Shown: piece by piece, positions 1 to 10,998 of the stretch
How positions within the stretch are numbered: the first letter of the stretch is position 1
How the letters are laid out: each line of letters begins with the position of its first letter
Assembly: GCA_021904315.1 (NCBI GenBank)
Contig: CM038915.1
Location: 17,360,001-17,424,000, forward strand
Direction: 5' to 3'
DNA: 64,000 nucleotides
DNA from: Sphagnum magellanicum
Taxonomy: Eukaryota; Streptophyta; Sphagnopsida; Sphagnales; Sphagnaceae
The notes under the pieces: generated by a model
Seen by the model: the letters and a program-made list of their open reading frames with translations, nothing else
The model's database searches: none
What the model was told of the DNA's origin: nothing
Translations under genes and position numbers: made by a program

Positions 1-1689
1 CGAATGGCCAAAAAAACTTTGAAAACACCTGACAACAACAATGGAGTAAGAAGATCCACACGAGTCAAATACCATGTACAAACACTCACATATGATGGCT
101 TTGTAGTTCATCATTACGCATACATGGTGAGAGTTATACAGGAGGTTGAACCCACTTGTTTTGAACAAGCGGTTGGAAACCTTAAATGGGACAATGCCAT
201 GGATGAAGAGATGGCGGCTTTGGATGCTAATTCTAGTTGGGAATTGGTAGCTTTACCAAAGGACAAGAAAGCAATTGGGTGCAAATGGGTGTATAAAGTC
301 AAACACAATGCAAATGGATCTGTGAACAAATACAAAGCAAGATTGGTTGCCAAAGGTTATGCCTAGACTTATGGCATAGACTACGAAGAGACCTATAGTC
401 CAATTGCCAAAATGACAACTATAAGAGCAATCATTTCTATGGTAGTAATAAAAGGATGGTCTTTACATCAAATGGATATAAATAATGTTTTTCTTCATGG
501 AGATTTACATGAAGAAGTGTACATGGAACAACCACCAGGTTATGTCGACCAAACACATCTTAATTTGGTTTGTAGGTTGAAGAAAGTTTTGTACGACTTG
601 AAGTAAGCACCTAGAACTTGGTTAGACAAGATAGGTCAATATCTTGTCACAAGTGGATTTCAAACATCCAATGCAAATTTTTCACTATATGTGAAAAAGA
701 CAAATCATGGGATTGTAATCATAGTCATTTATGTTGATGACTTGATTATCACAAGAGATAGTGATGCATACATCTTTGATTTGAAGAACTTTTGAAGCAA
801 AAGTTTGAGATGAAGGATTTGGGAGAATTGCGTTACTTCCTCAGTATTGAGGCAATCCAATCCCCTAAAGGGATATGGTTACTACAAATCAATATGCCTT
901 GAACAAATTGTCCAAATATGGGATGACAGGTTGTAAACCCATTTCAATTCCATTGGAACAAAATGTGACGTTAAGTGTAGATGAAGGAAACCTTGTGGAG
1001 GATACCACTATGTACAAATGCATAGTGGGGAGTTTGATTTACATGAACATCGCAAGGCTAGATTTGAATCATGCAGTTGGAGTGGTGAATCAATACATGC
1101 AAACACCACAAAAGCCACATTTGGATGCAGTGAAGCGCATACTGAGGTACATAAAACATACATTATAATGTGGGATTTTTTATGAAGCCAAGAGCCAATT
1201 ACAAGTACATGGATACACGAATGTCGATTGGGCTGGCAATGTTTTAGATAGAAAATCGACTAGTGGTTTCATGTTTTCTTTTAGAAGTGGTGTTATTAGT
1301 TGGAGCAGTGAGAAATAACCAACAGTTACATTATCAAACATGGAAGCAGAATATAGAGGTGCAACAATTGTTGCATGTGAAATAATTTGGTTACAAAAAT
1401 TACTCTCAAATTTGGGACAGTCAATGGATGCTCCTGTTGTCATTTATTGTGATAACATTAGTAGCATATTACTTGCTAATAACCCGGTCTATCATGCTAG
1501 GATAAAACACATTGAAGTGCACTACCACTTTATTAGAGAAAAAGTTCTAGCAAAAGAAATTGACCTTATTCATGTCAGTACTGAAGATCAAGTTGTTGAC
1601 ATTTTCACAAAGGCTTTAGGTACAAACAAGTTAAGGAAGTTTTTTAAAATGTTTGGTGTACTAGAAATGGATTTGAGCTTGAGGGGGAG
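1..1689 (+). pseudogene. Copia-1 pol remnant (RT-RNase H), 3' part
   Basis: This is the 3' half of a Ty1/Copia polyprotein, cut by the left window edge. Reverse transcriptase starts near 150 ([18 protein letters not shown], then GCKWVYKVK and [10 protein letters not shown]). Next come the LHQMDINNVFLHGDL and YMEQPPGY segments (about 465-545) and the YVDDLIITRD catalytic box near 730. RNase H follows from about 1180, with SNMEAEYRGA near 1340 and the DIFTKAL tail near 1600. It is dead: an in-frame TAG after KGYA (about 364) and a TAA after DLK (about 604) each replace a glutamine expected in the family, and the frame shifts near 790. Another stop lies near 1317. A polypurine tract (1681-1689) immediately precedes the 3' LTR. 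Confidence 0.93.
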
Positions 1690-2826
1690 TGTTGAGAATT
1701 CAAGTTCAACTTGTTAGGTTTCATTAGTCACTAGAGTAAGAAAGTAACTAAGTTACTTTCACAAGGTTGAATTACTTTCTTTACTTATATTAGTTTGGTT
1801 ATTTGTGGTTTAGTCTTTTAATTAAATACCTTGGTGTTGATGGTTTGGTTTTTCTTTTTTTCATCACACAAGTTTGTGTATTTCATGTGACAAGAACCTT
1901 AAGGAGTTTTTTGTCACAACCCCACTTTGGGGCTAAATGTGAGAATGCAATTCACACTCCCAAAAGTGGGAAAATGGAGTCCTCCGAGACTCTCAAAAAC
2001 TCAGAGCTCAATTTGAGGGGTCAAATCTCCTTGCATTGGAGTGTTCTTGATTTCATTGGAAAGGTCTTGAAGTTTAGATGTCCAAAATGGTTTCGCATGA
2101 GCCATTTGGACATTTGCAACTCAAGTTATGGGCAAAAGAAGGGCTGGGAGTCAAACTGCCAGTTTGACTCCCGACCACTAAAAGTCAGGAATCAACCTCT
2201 TCCCGACGTTGCCTGAAAGAGTGCAACACGGCGTTAAAAAGCTCTTGAAGAGAGCTACAACTTGATTTAAACCTTGTCCCAATCCGAGTTTGGAGCAAGG
2301 AGTTATGAGCGTCCAAAGTCCCGGGACTCCAACCCGGGATAGTTTGGGACTACAACTTGGGAGTCCCGGGAAAAAAAACCATTTGAATGTAGCCTCGGCG
2401 GAGAGCTGTAGAGTATACTATATGGGGGAAGGTGGTGGCTTCCCCCGAGTCCGGGCCGTGGTGAGTCTTGTGTGTCAAAGTGCCCGTGACTTGTCCCAAC
2501 ACCCAAGGGTGTTCCCGAATGCTAACTAACCCTCTTGTGGTTGGTTTTGGATGCAGATTCAAGCTTGATAATCTAGTTCCTCTTCCTAGTCTAATCTCGA
2601 GACTTCTAGCACGCCCCTCTACCCCCTTTTAGTGTTGGAAGTCAGGAGCAGCCCCCAAGTCCCAACTTTTCGCAACTCTACATAGTTGGACCCTCAAGTG
2701 GGTTCAACAACGGACTTAAGAGCACGTCATTCTTGATGTTATGTTTTGTGTTGTGAGAATCATGTTGTAGTTTCCTTTCAATAAAGATTTATGTTTGCAC
2801 TTGAATAGATCTCCTATTTGTTAACA
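1690..2826 (+). mobile_element. Copia-1 3' LTR, interrupted by a nested solo LTR
   Basis: The LTR begins TGTTGAGAATTC directly after the polypurine tract GAGGGGGAG and ends with TTAACA at 2826, giving the matching TGTTGA/TTAACA ends usual for Copia LTRs. A polyadenylation-like CAATAAAG lies near 2780. The LTR is split by an 818-bp insertion at 1912-2729. Without the insertion and its duplicated target it would be about 315 bp. The right boundary rests on the terminal motif only, because no second LTR of this element is in the window. Confidence 0.75.
1912..2729 (+). mobile_element. Solo LTR of a four-copy family (copy 1), nested in Copia-1
   Basis: It starts TGTCACAACC and ends GCACGTCA, with flanking TTTTT and TTCTT as a 4/5 target duplication. 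It shares long stretches with 16228-17118 and with the complements of 49238-50151 and 54359-55330: the AGTTTGACTCCCGACC segment, paired GGGAGTCCCGGG motifs, and a TATA-like promoter followed by GGGGGAAGGTGGTGG (near 2413-2440). No coding region or primer-binding site follows it. TG...CA ends, a 5-bp duplication, an internal TATA box and absence of internal sequence fit a solo LTR. The superfamily is not visible. Confidence 0.82.
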
Positions 2827-3871
2827 TTATCACCAAAAACCCCCTTTTAATTAATAAATATTTATTATGCATGTATTGAAAAAAAATTGTCCTTCATCAT
2901 CTAAGGTTATTTAAGGGGATCTTGTCCACCAAATGCAATACCTACATCTAATGGACCGAATGTAATAATAAATATCCAAATGATATTTATAAATAAAGAA
3001 ATTCCATTAAAGCAAATCATCACTCTGATGAGAAAAGGTAGGACAATACTTGCATTAAGTGGTCAAATCCCTCACTAGAAGAAGTAGGGTTCTTGCAATA
3101 CCTTCATATGATGTAATTATGTAATTAATACCCACAAAAGATATGAAATTATATGTAATAATTATATTAGTGCCCATCAACCTTTAACTATGATATTCCC
3201 TAGACCTTGCAATACCTACATGCAAAACAAATTAAATGCCACAAGAAATATGATGGATAAGCACTACCTGCATATCGACCTAGTGATTATTGTACAATTG
3301 ACCTACAATACCCACATTGTATAGGGTGGTAGATTAGTTGTACATGATGCAAATATGTAATACTCACCTTTATATGACATTTGAATGAGATATTATTGTT
3401 TGGGAGTTTTAAAAGATATGTGTTATATAACTTTAGCAATGTAATTTTAACTTTCAAACCCTATATTTTCATTAATACAAAAATCAATGCATTAACATGT
3501 AAATAATTTTTTTTTGACCAATTATAATATCATGCACATTTTAGTAATGAAAAATCAAAATGGGGGATAAATACAAACAAATTTTTGTTTTTTTTTCTCA
3601 TGAACACTCTTCTTATGGATATTTCCATGTTCTAACATCGTTTCATGCCAATCTTTCATTCGGTGCATTAAATTGCCATGTCCACCATTGATGCAATGAA
3701 ATACCATGTTGAGGTGCATGACTTCATTCGCCTTGGAAAGGCACACACCTTGTACATTTGTTGCAATAACACACAGCAATGATATGGAGTGGTCTATGAA
3801 TTGAACCTCACCTTCTTTGACTTCATTGATGATTTCTTACATTATGTTACCCATTTAAACAAACGTTTTCT
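2827..3871. other. AT-rich noncoding stretch with recurring GCAATACCYACAT motif
   Basis: No coding evidence is visible. The motif GCAATACCTACAT or close variants recur in plus orientation near 2935, 3095, 3209, 3305 and 3355. It reappears in the array at 6.7-7.1 kb and near 7998 and 8080, that is, on both sides of the MULE relic. Confidence 0.5.
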
Positions 3872-6310
3872 TCATGAAGGTGGATGGACTTGAAGGTTGG
3901 TTGTGATCCTTTTTTTTTTCACATTGGGGGAGGTATCATCTGGTGTCATAAGCTCACACATATCAACAACCCATGGTTGTTTAGAGCGTTCTTCATCAAC
4001 CTTTTCATCATTAAATTCATTGTCATAAATGTACAAATAGGTAGGGTCCGCAAACATAGTAACATAACCTCCACAATCATATCCATACCATGTCCAACAA
4101 TATTGAACGATATTTTTTTTAGTGAAATCGATACATGTAAGAACAACAACAACTTGATGTTTGCACAAGTTTCCATGCAATGCCCATTCCCACGTGCAAC
4201 AAGCATACTTAGTGAAAGGAAGTGGGACCTTGTATGTCATATTTGGATGTTGTTGGTTTCGTACCATCCATGCATGGCCAGTTTCATTTGAATCATCTAT
4301 TCCATGGGTGACATGAGTGTGAAGGATCAATGTGGCCTTCTTAATGTTCACTTTTACGATGTGTTCCATAACCTTATTTTTTATAAACTTGCAATTCTTC
4401 ATTTTAGCCATGTGTATTGTCTTGCAACCATTGTTGTGAGTCTCCACACTAACCAATTAACCCATTGACCTCGAAGCCCCTTTGTTTCCAAAGAGGACCA
4501 ATGTTTCAATGCCCCATGGTAAGATTCAATTAATGTTTGTGTGTCCTGGTTTGAACATGTGGCACTTGTTAAAGCCCCACCATCCACAAATCTACAATAA
4601 GATACACAATACCCACATGGGATTACCAAGTCCATCATTGGTGTTTCTACATTAATTCAAGGAGTGAATATTTTGGGATATGCACAAATGGTGAAACAAC
4701 AATAATGGATTGAGAGTCAATTCATGTACCAACTTGGAAATAATAAGTCCAAAAGTACCAAGTTCATGAATCATCGGGTAAAAGATGTGTGAAACATTCA
4801 ATGATATTGTTTGTCCCACAAGCCATGAAGGCTTCAATGTTTTCACATGGTTCAATGGGCATGTACATGACAATGTGAAGGTCATCCAATATTGTGCATC
4901 GCACCCCATTGTTTTTGATTTTTTCCATCAAACGTAAGCACCAAGCTTTTAAGACATGCCATGTGCAAAGGTGAACACTTGGTCCTCACCCCACATAATC
5001 TTAACCATGCATAAAATATGAATTTATCATTATTTCAATTAATAACATTATTTACAAAATGGAGAATGTGGGATGAAATTTTGAAATGGTTGCATATACA
5101 TTAAAGTTCAAAAAAAGGTACAATGAAAATAAAATTCATCGCAATGCTAATAACTCTTGTGGAACATCATCAACGATGAAACATGAAAGTTTTCATTTAG
5201 GGTTTTTCCTTAAAAGCTTTGTTTTCAAAGGAATTAGCCATTCCACCAAATCATTAGATGTTTGGCAACTTGTACTGATTCATGCAACTGGCACTCTTGT
5301 GTGATGTGCATTAAACACCATCAATGTGAACAAGTGAAATTTCACATCATTCATGCCAAAGGTGGCATCCATTGAAATTGCCCCATTATCACCTAATCAA
5401 ACCACGACTTACAATTGAAATGGGATTTATATTCCTATTGTGAATGAGACATGAATCCCATTATTTTCATTTGCATCTTGAAAATAAGTCACATCATTTG
5501 GATGGCTAAATGCCCATGTGTGAAGGGAAATGGCTGGATTTTTGTCTAAACGCCAACTTTTTCTTTTGTGTTTGCAATCCAGGTAAGAAATGTCTTATTG
5601 TTTAATGAAATCATCCCTTGTCATCACTTATTCTGCATTGATTTTGGCCCACCATATTGCCTTATGTCTATCATATACTTGTTTGACGATGTAACCTAAA
5701 CCCAATTGAGTCCAAATGTGGTCTTTAAGGGCTTGTGACATTCATGGGGCAAAAAAAGATAGTCGTGCAATTGAATCAAGGTCATGTTTGCCATGCGCAA
5801 GCTCACCATTGGCTCATGTATGTGGTCAATCGTAGAAAATTATCTCTACCACCTTAGGTCATGTGTACAATCGCCTAATCAAGAATTGAGTTAAACAACC
5901 CCATTTAATGGATTGATGGTGGTTTAGGTTTCCATGATTATCTTCTGGTCCATACCCACATGCATACCTACAAAATATCTTATCAATTTAGACCTAAGGT
6001 TTGGTATAATATGAAATTAAAAAACAAGTTCCATATAACAAGAGTGAATAATAGAGCATCATACCAAATATGGCCAAAGTGGTTTTGGATTCTTGGCATT
6101 TTTACATTTTCTTGTGGGGGTACGCACTTATAAATGTTCCACTCCATCGAGGAGTCTTCATGGTTTCATTCACCATTTAGAATTTTCAAAACTCATGCAT
6201 GTGGGATGTATGCACATTCAACTTTGATTATATGTGCCCTTCCATGTCGAACTTCCTTTCTCCACACCAAGTCCATGTTGTTAAAAGGTGACCTCCTTAA
6301 GGTTTTAAAT
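3872..6310 (-). pseudogene. MULE-type transposase relic with SWIM zinc finger
   Basis: Translating the minus strand and switching frames gives an ordered Mutator-like transposase. The N-terminal part includes KWGCLTQFLIRRLY (about 5.9 kb) and LKDHIWTQLGLGYIVKQVYD (about 5.7 kb). A DDE-type core follows: ISMDATFGMNDVKFHLFTL (about 5.35 kb), then FIVDDVPQELLALR (about 5.17 kb). QTLIESYHGALKHW (about 4.5 kb) carries the candidate catalytic Glu. The C-terminal SWIM-like finger is WEWALHGNLCKHQVVVVL (about 4.15 kb), with an acidic tail to 3872. Many stops and several frameshifts make it non-functional. I could not find terminal inverted repeats, so the element's ends are unknown. Family assignment rests on motif order, and the 5' end is approximate. 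Confidence 0.75.
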
Positions 6311-6675
6311 CTCAATAGATTGAGATTTTGAAGCATAACCCATGTTTGAAATTATTCTTTGAGTTGATTGTACAAAAAAAGATGGTAAATTGATGTAAGT
6401 GTCCAAAATTTTATATTTGTAATATGTTAAATTACATGTTAATTGTCATGTTTAATATTAATGCAAATGTACATGTTCTAAATACTTGATTTGTATCCCT
6501 CATCTAAACCCTATGCAATCATACACATAATACCCTAAATGTTAAATATGGAAAACATATGATATGGTTTATGGCCATAATTGTAAATTTTAAATTGTAA
6601 TATTTGTAAATCTATTTTTAAATCCATATTCTTTATGGATAATCTAAATGTAGTACCCACATGATAATTAATAAA

Positions 6676-7110
6676 CTACATTATTTATGGAAAAGCGAAA
6701 TGCAATACCTACATGACAATTTAAATATGCACATTATATGTGGGGGTAAAGTGTAATACCCACATTATGACCCTAATCCACACTATATATGGTAAAAGGA
6801 AATGTAATACATGCACGACAATTTATGGATGCAGATTGTATGTGGGAACAAAATGCAATTCTCACATTATGACCTTAATCCACATTATATATGGAAGAGG
6901 GAAATGCGATACATGCACGATAATTTAAGGATGCACACTATATATGGGGGAAAAATGTAATACTCACATTATGACCCTAATCCACATTATATATGGAAAA
7001 GGAAATGCAATACTTACATGACAATTTAAAAATGCACATTGCATGTGGGTGAACAAATGCAATATTTGGCATTATGACCTAAATCCACACTATCTATAGG
7101 AGGCCAAAAT
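6676..7110. repeat. Tandem array, 102-bp unit built of two ~51-bp monomers
   Basis: The string CATTATGACC starts at 6763, 6865, 6967 and 7070 (spacing 102, 102, 103), giving just over four copies. Within each unit a second, diverged half begins with ACATGACAATTTA or ACATGCACGACAATTTA. Motifs of the type GCAATAC.CACAT therefore occur about every 51 bp (near 6700, 6752, 6803, 6855, 6905, 6957, 7007, 7060). The array lies just outside the MULE relic. Confidence 0.85.
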
Positions 7111-8269
7111 GCTAAATCCATATATCAAACATAAAACATTCTTAGTGAAATTTAATGACCATATTAAAACCATCTAAGGAGATTGATTTCTTTAAATTAG
7201 GAACAAAACAATTTAAAAACATAAAAAAATGATTAAGAAAAAATCTCATACCATTGATGTTAAAAGATGATATCACATTCAAAGGAGTTTTATTTTGATT
7301 TGAAAACATAACTTAAATAAATCAACACACACTTCATTAAACTTTAAACTTTAAACCCTAAATAATCCTAATGGTAAATGCTCTCAACCTAATGATTATA
7401 CAAACAATTATAAATGTAATATAAAAAATATTTATAACAACTATGTTTTGAATTTTAATGTTAATCATTTAAAAATTATATTGAATGGAAGCATTAGCCT
7501 TAGAGTTTAAAATTAATTACCCCAAAATATTTATATATACCTACACAATTTTAATGGTAAATGTCATAAAAATTAATAACTATATAAATATATACAAATG
7601 CCATACAAAAAAATCTTCTAGGAATGAATGATGAATTAGAATTGAAACACAATGAAAAAGAAAAAATTAAATGAATGAAATAATAGTTTATTTTCTTACC
7701 TTTAGTGTGGTCATTTCAACTTGAGGGCCTAGCTTAAGACTTTCTTCATTCACCTTGAAAAGAAATAAAATGAGTCTTGTTGCAAGTATTTGTATGTGAA
7801 GTTTTGGCCAAATTTCTCCCCAAATCCAACCTAAGATTGGTTTTGATTAGTATTGAAAATTGTGCAAATATTCATAAATGTTTGATGTCTTTTTAACTCT
7901 AGATTTATCAAGCCTATTCCTTAATTAAATTAAGTACATCTTTCATTAAATGGTCCAAAGTGGAAATAGAGGACCACCAGCAAAAAACTTCCCGCAATTA
8001 CAATACCCACATTTGGGATTAGTGGCTTATCACCATCAAAAATTTGAATCAAGCTACAAATAAATGTTACAACTCCTTTGCAATACCCACATTTTACATT
8101 ATAATTTTTACAATCAAAATCCAAAATTTGCAAATGCATAGGTAGGTATAATGACATGTGGGTAGGTAGGTTTTGTTAATAAGTAAATGTTTTGTTAATA
8201 ATTAAAGTGGCATTACCGAAAAATGTATTTATGCTCTTAGTTAATTTCTAGAGTAGGAATTAGGTAGAA
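7111..8269. other. AT-rich noncoding stretch, no gene seen
   Basis: There are short random open frames only. Two more CAATACCCACAT motifs occur near 7998 and 8080, and AGGTAGGT repeats near 8145-8170. Confidence 0.5.
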
Positions 8270-8745
8270 GTTTAACTAGTGAAATATATAGATTTTTCCA
8301 AAAAATAAAAGTTTAACCAAGAAGAAATATAGGTTCGACCAAAAGATACAAGTTTAACCAAAAAATATATAGGTTTAGCTAAGAGAAATAAGTTTAACCC
8401 TAAACCCTAAACCCAATAAGATATATAGGTTTTGCCAAAGGATAGAAGTTTAGCCAAGAAATATAAATTTAACCAAGAAAAATTATAGGTTTATCTAAAA
8501 GATATAAATTTAACCAAGAAAAATATAGGTTTAGCTAAAAGATAAAAGTTTAACCAATAAGATATATAAGTTTAAGTAAGAGATAAAATTTAGCTAGTAA
8601 GATATATAGGTTTAACCAATAGATAGAAATTTAGCCAATAAAATATATAGGTGTAGCCAAAAGATGAATATTTAGCCAAGAAATATAAGTAACCAAGAGA
8701 TATGAGCTTAGTCAAGAAGAAATATAAGTTTAGCCATATATATAT
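8270..8745. repeat. Degenerate short tandem repeats with telomere-type motif
   Basis: About 475 bp are made of alternating variants of AAGTTTAACCAAGAAATATA and TAGGTTTAGCCAAAAGAT, roughly 20-bp half units in 40-bp pairs. Near the middle (8396-8414) lies AACCCTAAACCCTAAACCC, about two and a half copies of the plant telomere heptamer. The telomeric motif may have arisen from the TTTAACC-like unit, not from a chromosome end. Confidence 0.75.
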
Positions 8746-10772
8746 AAGATAAAGAGGCGAATGAAAAAAAGGCTAATCATCCAGCCCATCCTATGGACAA
8801 AATGGCCAATTGGTGCAGTCATGGGGGGTAATTCACTCTATCTCATTTTGTTAAGGTTGGTAAATGGCACACCAAATATGTGCACCTCCATGAAAAGAGT
8901 ATAATATACATGATCTAACTACTGCTCCTTGTTTTTGATTCCCCAATCATAATGATTGGTCCATGTGGTTTCCTATTATTAGTCTCCCACCTATTTGTTG
9001 TCCTAATTTTAGTTTTATGCATGGGGTTGCAAAAAAACACATAACTAAACTTGGATGTGAAAAATATTTTTGAGGATGAGGATCACATGTTAAACATAGC
9101 TGGGGATCAGGGTTTTTTTTTCAAAATATGGACAATGCCACAAAGGTTGCTTTCAATTGGACAATGGAACATATTTTTCTACAAATTAATTTTGAAGGGA
9201 AAAATTTCAGACTACATTTAAAAATAAAAATAAATTGGAGCAATTGTTTTTCTTTTCAATGAAGACTATTTAACTACTTGCTTTTCACACCTATCATACA
9301 TTTTGCTACTTTATAGCTATCATACATTTGGCAATTATGTAATATAGTGTTTTGCAATTTTGGCGATAGTTTGAATAGAGATGTTGGGGTTATGACAATG
9401 AAATAATCCTCCCTTGGGGGAATTGAGCCCCAACCACAAAGAAGAAAAATCTTGTAAATAAAAATCAAGGATGGGAACCCATCCATCAAAAGTACAAGGC
9501 AAAAGAGAACACAAGTAGACACAACCCAAAGAAAAAACAAAAGTAGACAATTAACAAAAAACAAGTAAAGACCCTAAGCAAAAGACTCATGGCTATGAAA
9601 TGATAATCAATGATAACAAAAAAAACCTAAGATGAAAAAGTTACCATCTATCACAAATCGGCTAGTGACAAAAGTGCCTTAGCTACAATGTGTGGAAGAG
9701 ATGAAAAATCTTGAGCAAGTGCAATAGCCCATTAAAGAATCGCTATGGCTTGCGCATGTTGGAAGGCTATGGATACATGTTATCTATAGTAACAAACAAA
9801 CAACAAGGGGATTAAAAAAGACCGTTGATGACACGTGATAATGGTCTATGCACAAATGGTTAAAAATGAATCAAAATGAGAATGAAAGCACCCATAGGTT
9901 TCAATCGCAAGGGGAATGAATCCATCATTTGGTCCTCGTTCAACATATGATCTTGTCTTCTCCTAAATAGCCATCAACGTTGCATGTGCCATCATTGTGA
10001 ATGTTCATTGCACCACATCTGTGCAAGTCATGTCAACAATAACAACGTCCATCAAGGTTTAGAAGTCATTTCTAGTGATAAGGATATCCACTCATCGTTA
10101 GGTGTGGCAAGGGAAAAGGTGGGAGACCTCCCTCTGAACATGTGTTCCACTTTCCAAAACAATAGTTGTGATAGTATCCCGAAACATATCATGGGCTGCT
10201 ATACACTCACTCTCGCAAAGGCATCGAAGTAAATGGGTACCCAAATCGTTAATGGTACCACAAAGGGTCTTGCCCACTACAACAAAAGGAGTCCTACACC
10301 CACACAATAATCACAACCCCAACCAAATTTTCAAACAACCAATCCCAACACCCAAACCATATGAATAATTTGACATATAGAATAGAACCTTCAAAACCAC
10401 AAATCAAGTTTATAAATCAACAATATGGGAATTCAATGTGACCTCCTTCCACAGTGTTATTGCATCATCATACGGAAAATTAAACAAGGTGGAAAAAATT
10501 TGATTAAATATTTTAACACATAAGTCAAGGTGAGTAGTTAGTCTATTCCACAATTTGTTTGTCATGAACGAGAGATTGTTGAATGTTCATCCTTAATAAG
10601 CCCCAACACCTAAATTATTGTAATCTCCACCAATTTGTTGTATTCATTGAAATTTTCACTCAAAATGGGAGAATAATCGATCTTCATCCATAATTTGGAA
10701 ACTAAATTCAAGTTTGAACATTCAGCCATTACCCCTTGAACATTATGGGACATTATGAGCCTAAAACACAAG
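8746..10772. other. Noncoding stretch, no gene seen
   Basis: Open frames here (for example 9984-10232) show no family motifs, no sensible composition and no extension into neighbouring exons. I see no RNA gene or further repeats. Confidence 0.5.
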
Positions 10773-10998
10773 GATTCCACCAATGTTGGGCAGTTTTCAT
10801 TTTTTTTGTGAAACTATTGATTTCAATTTTTGGGGCAAATTATGAGATCCACCCTAGTTCTTACTTATTAAAAAAATTCCCATTCTGAAAACCGCCTCAA
10901 TTTTCAAATTAAAAAAATAATCATGTCAGGTGATTTTCAAGGTTGACGAATCTCATAGAATTTTGCACCATCGGCTTTCAAGGGTGGTTTTCACAAAT

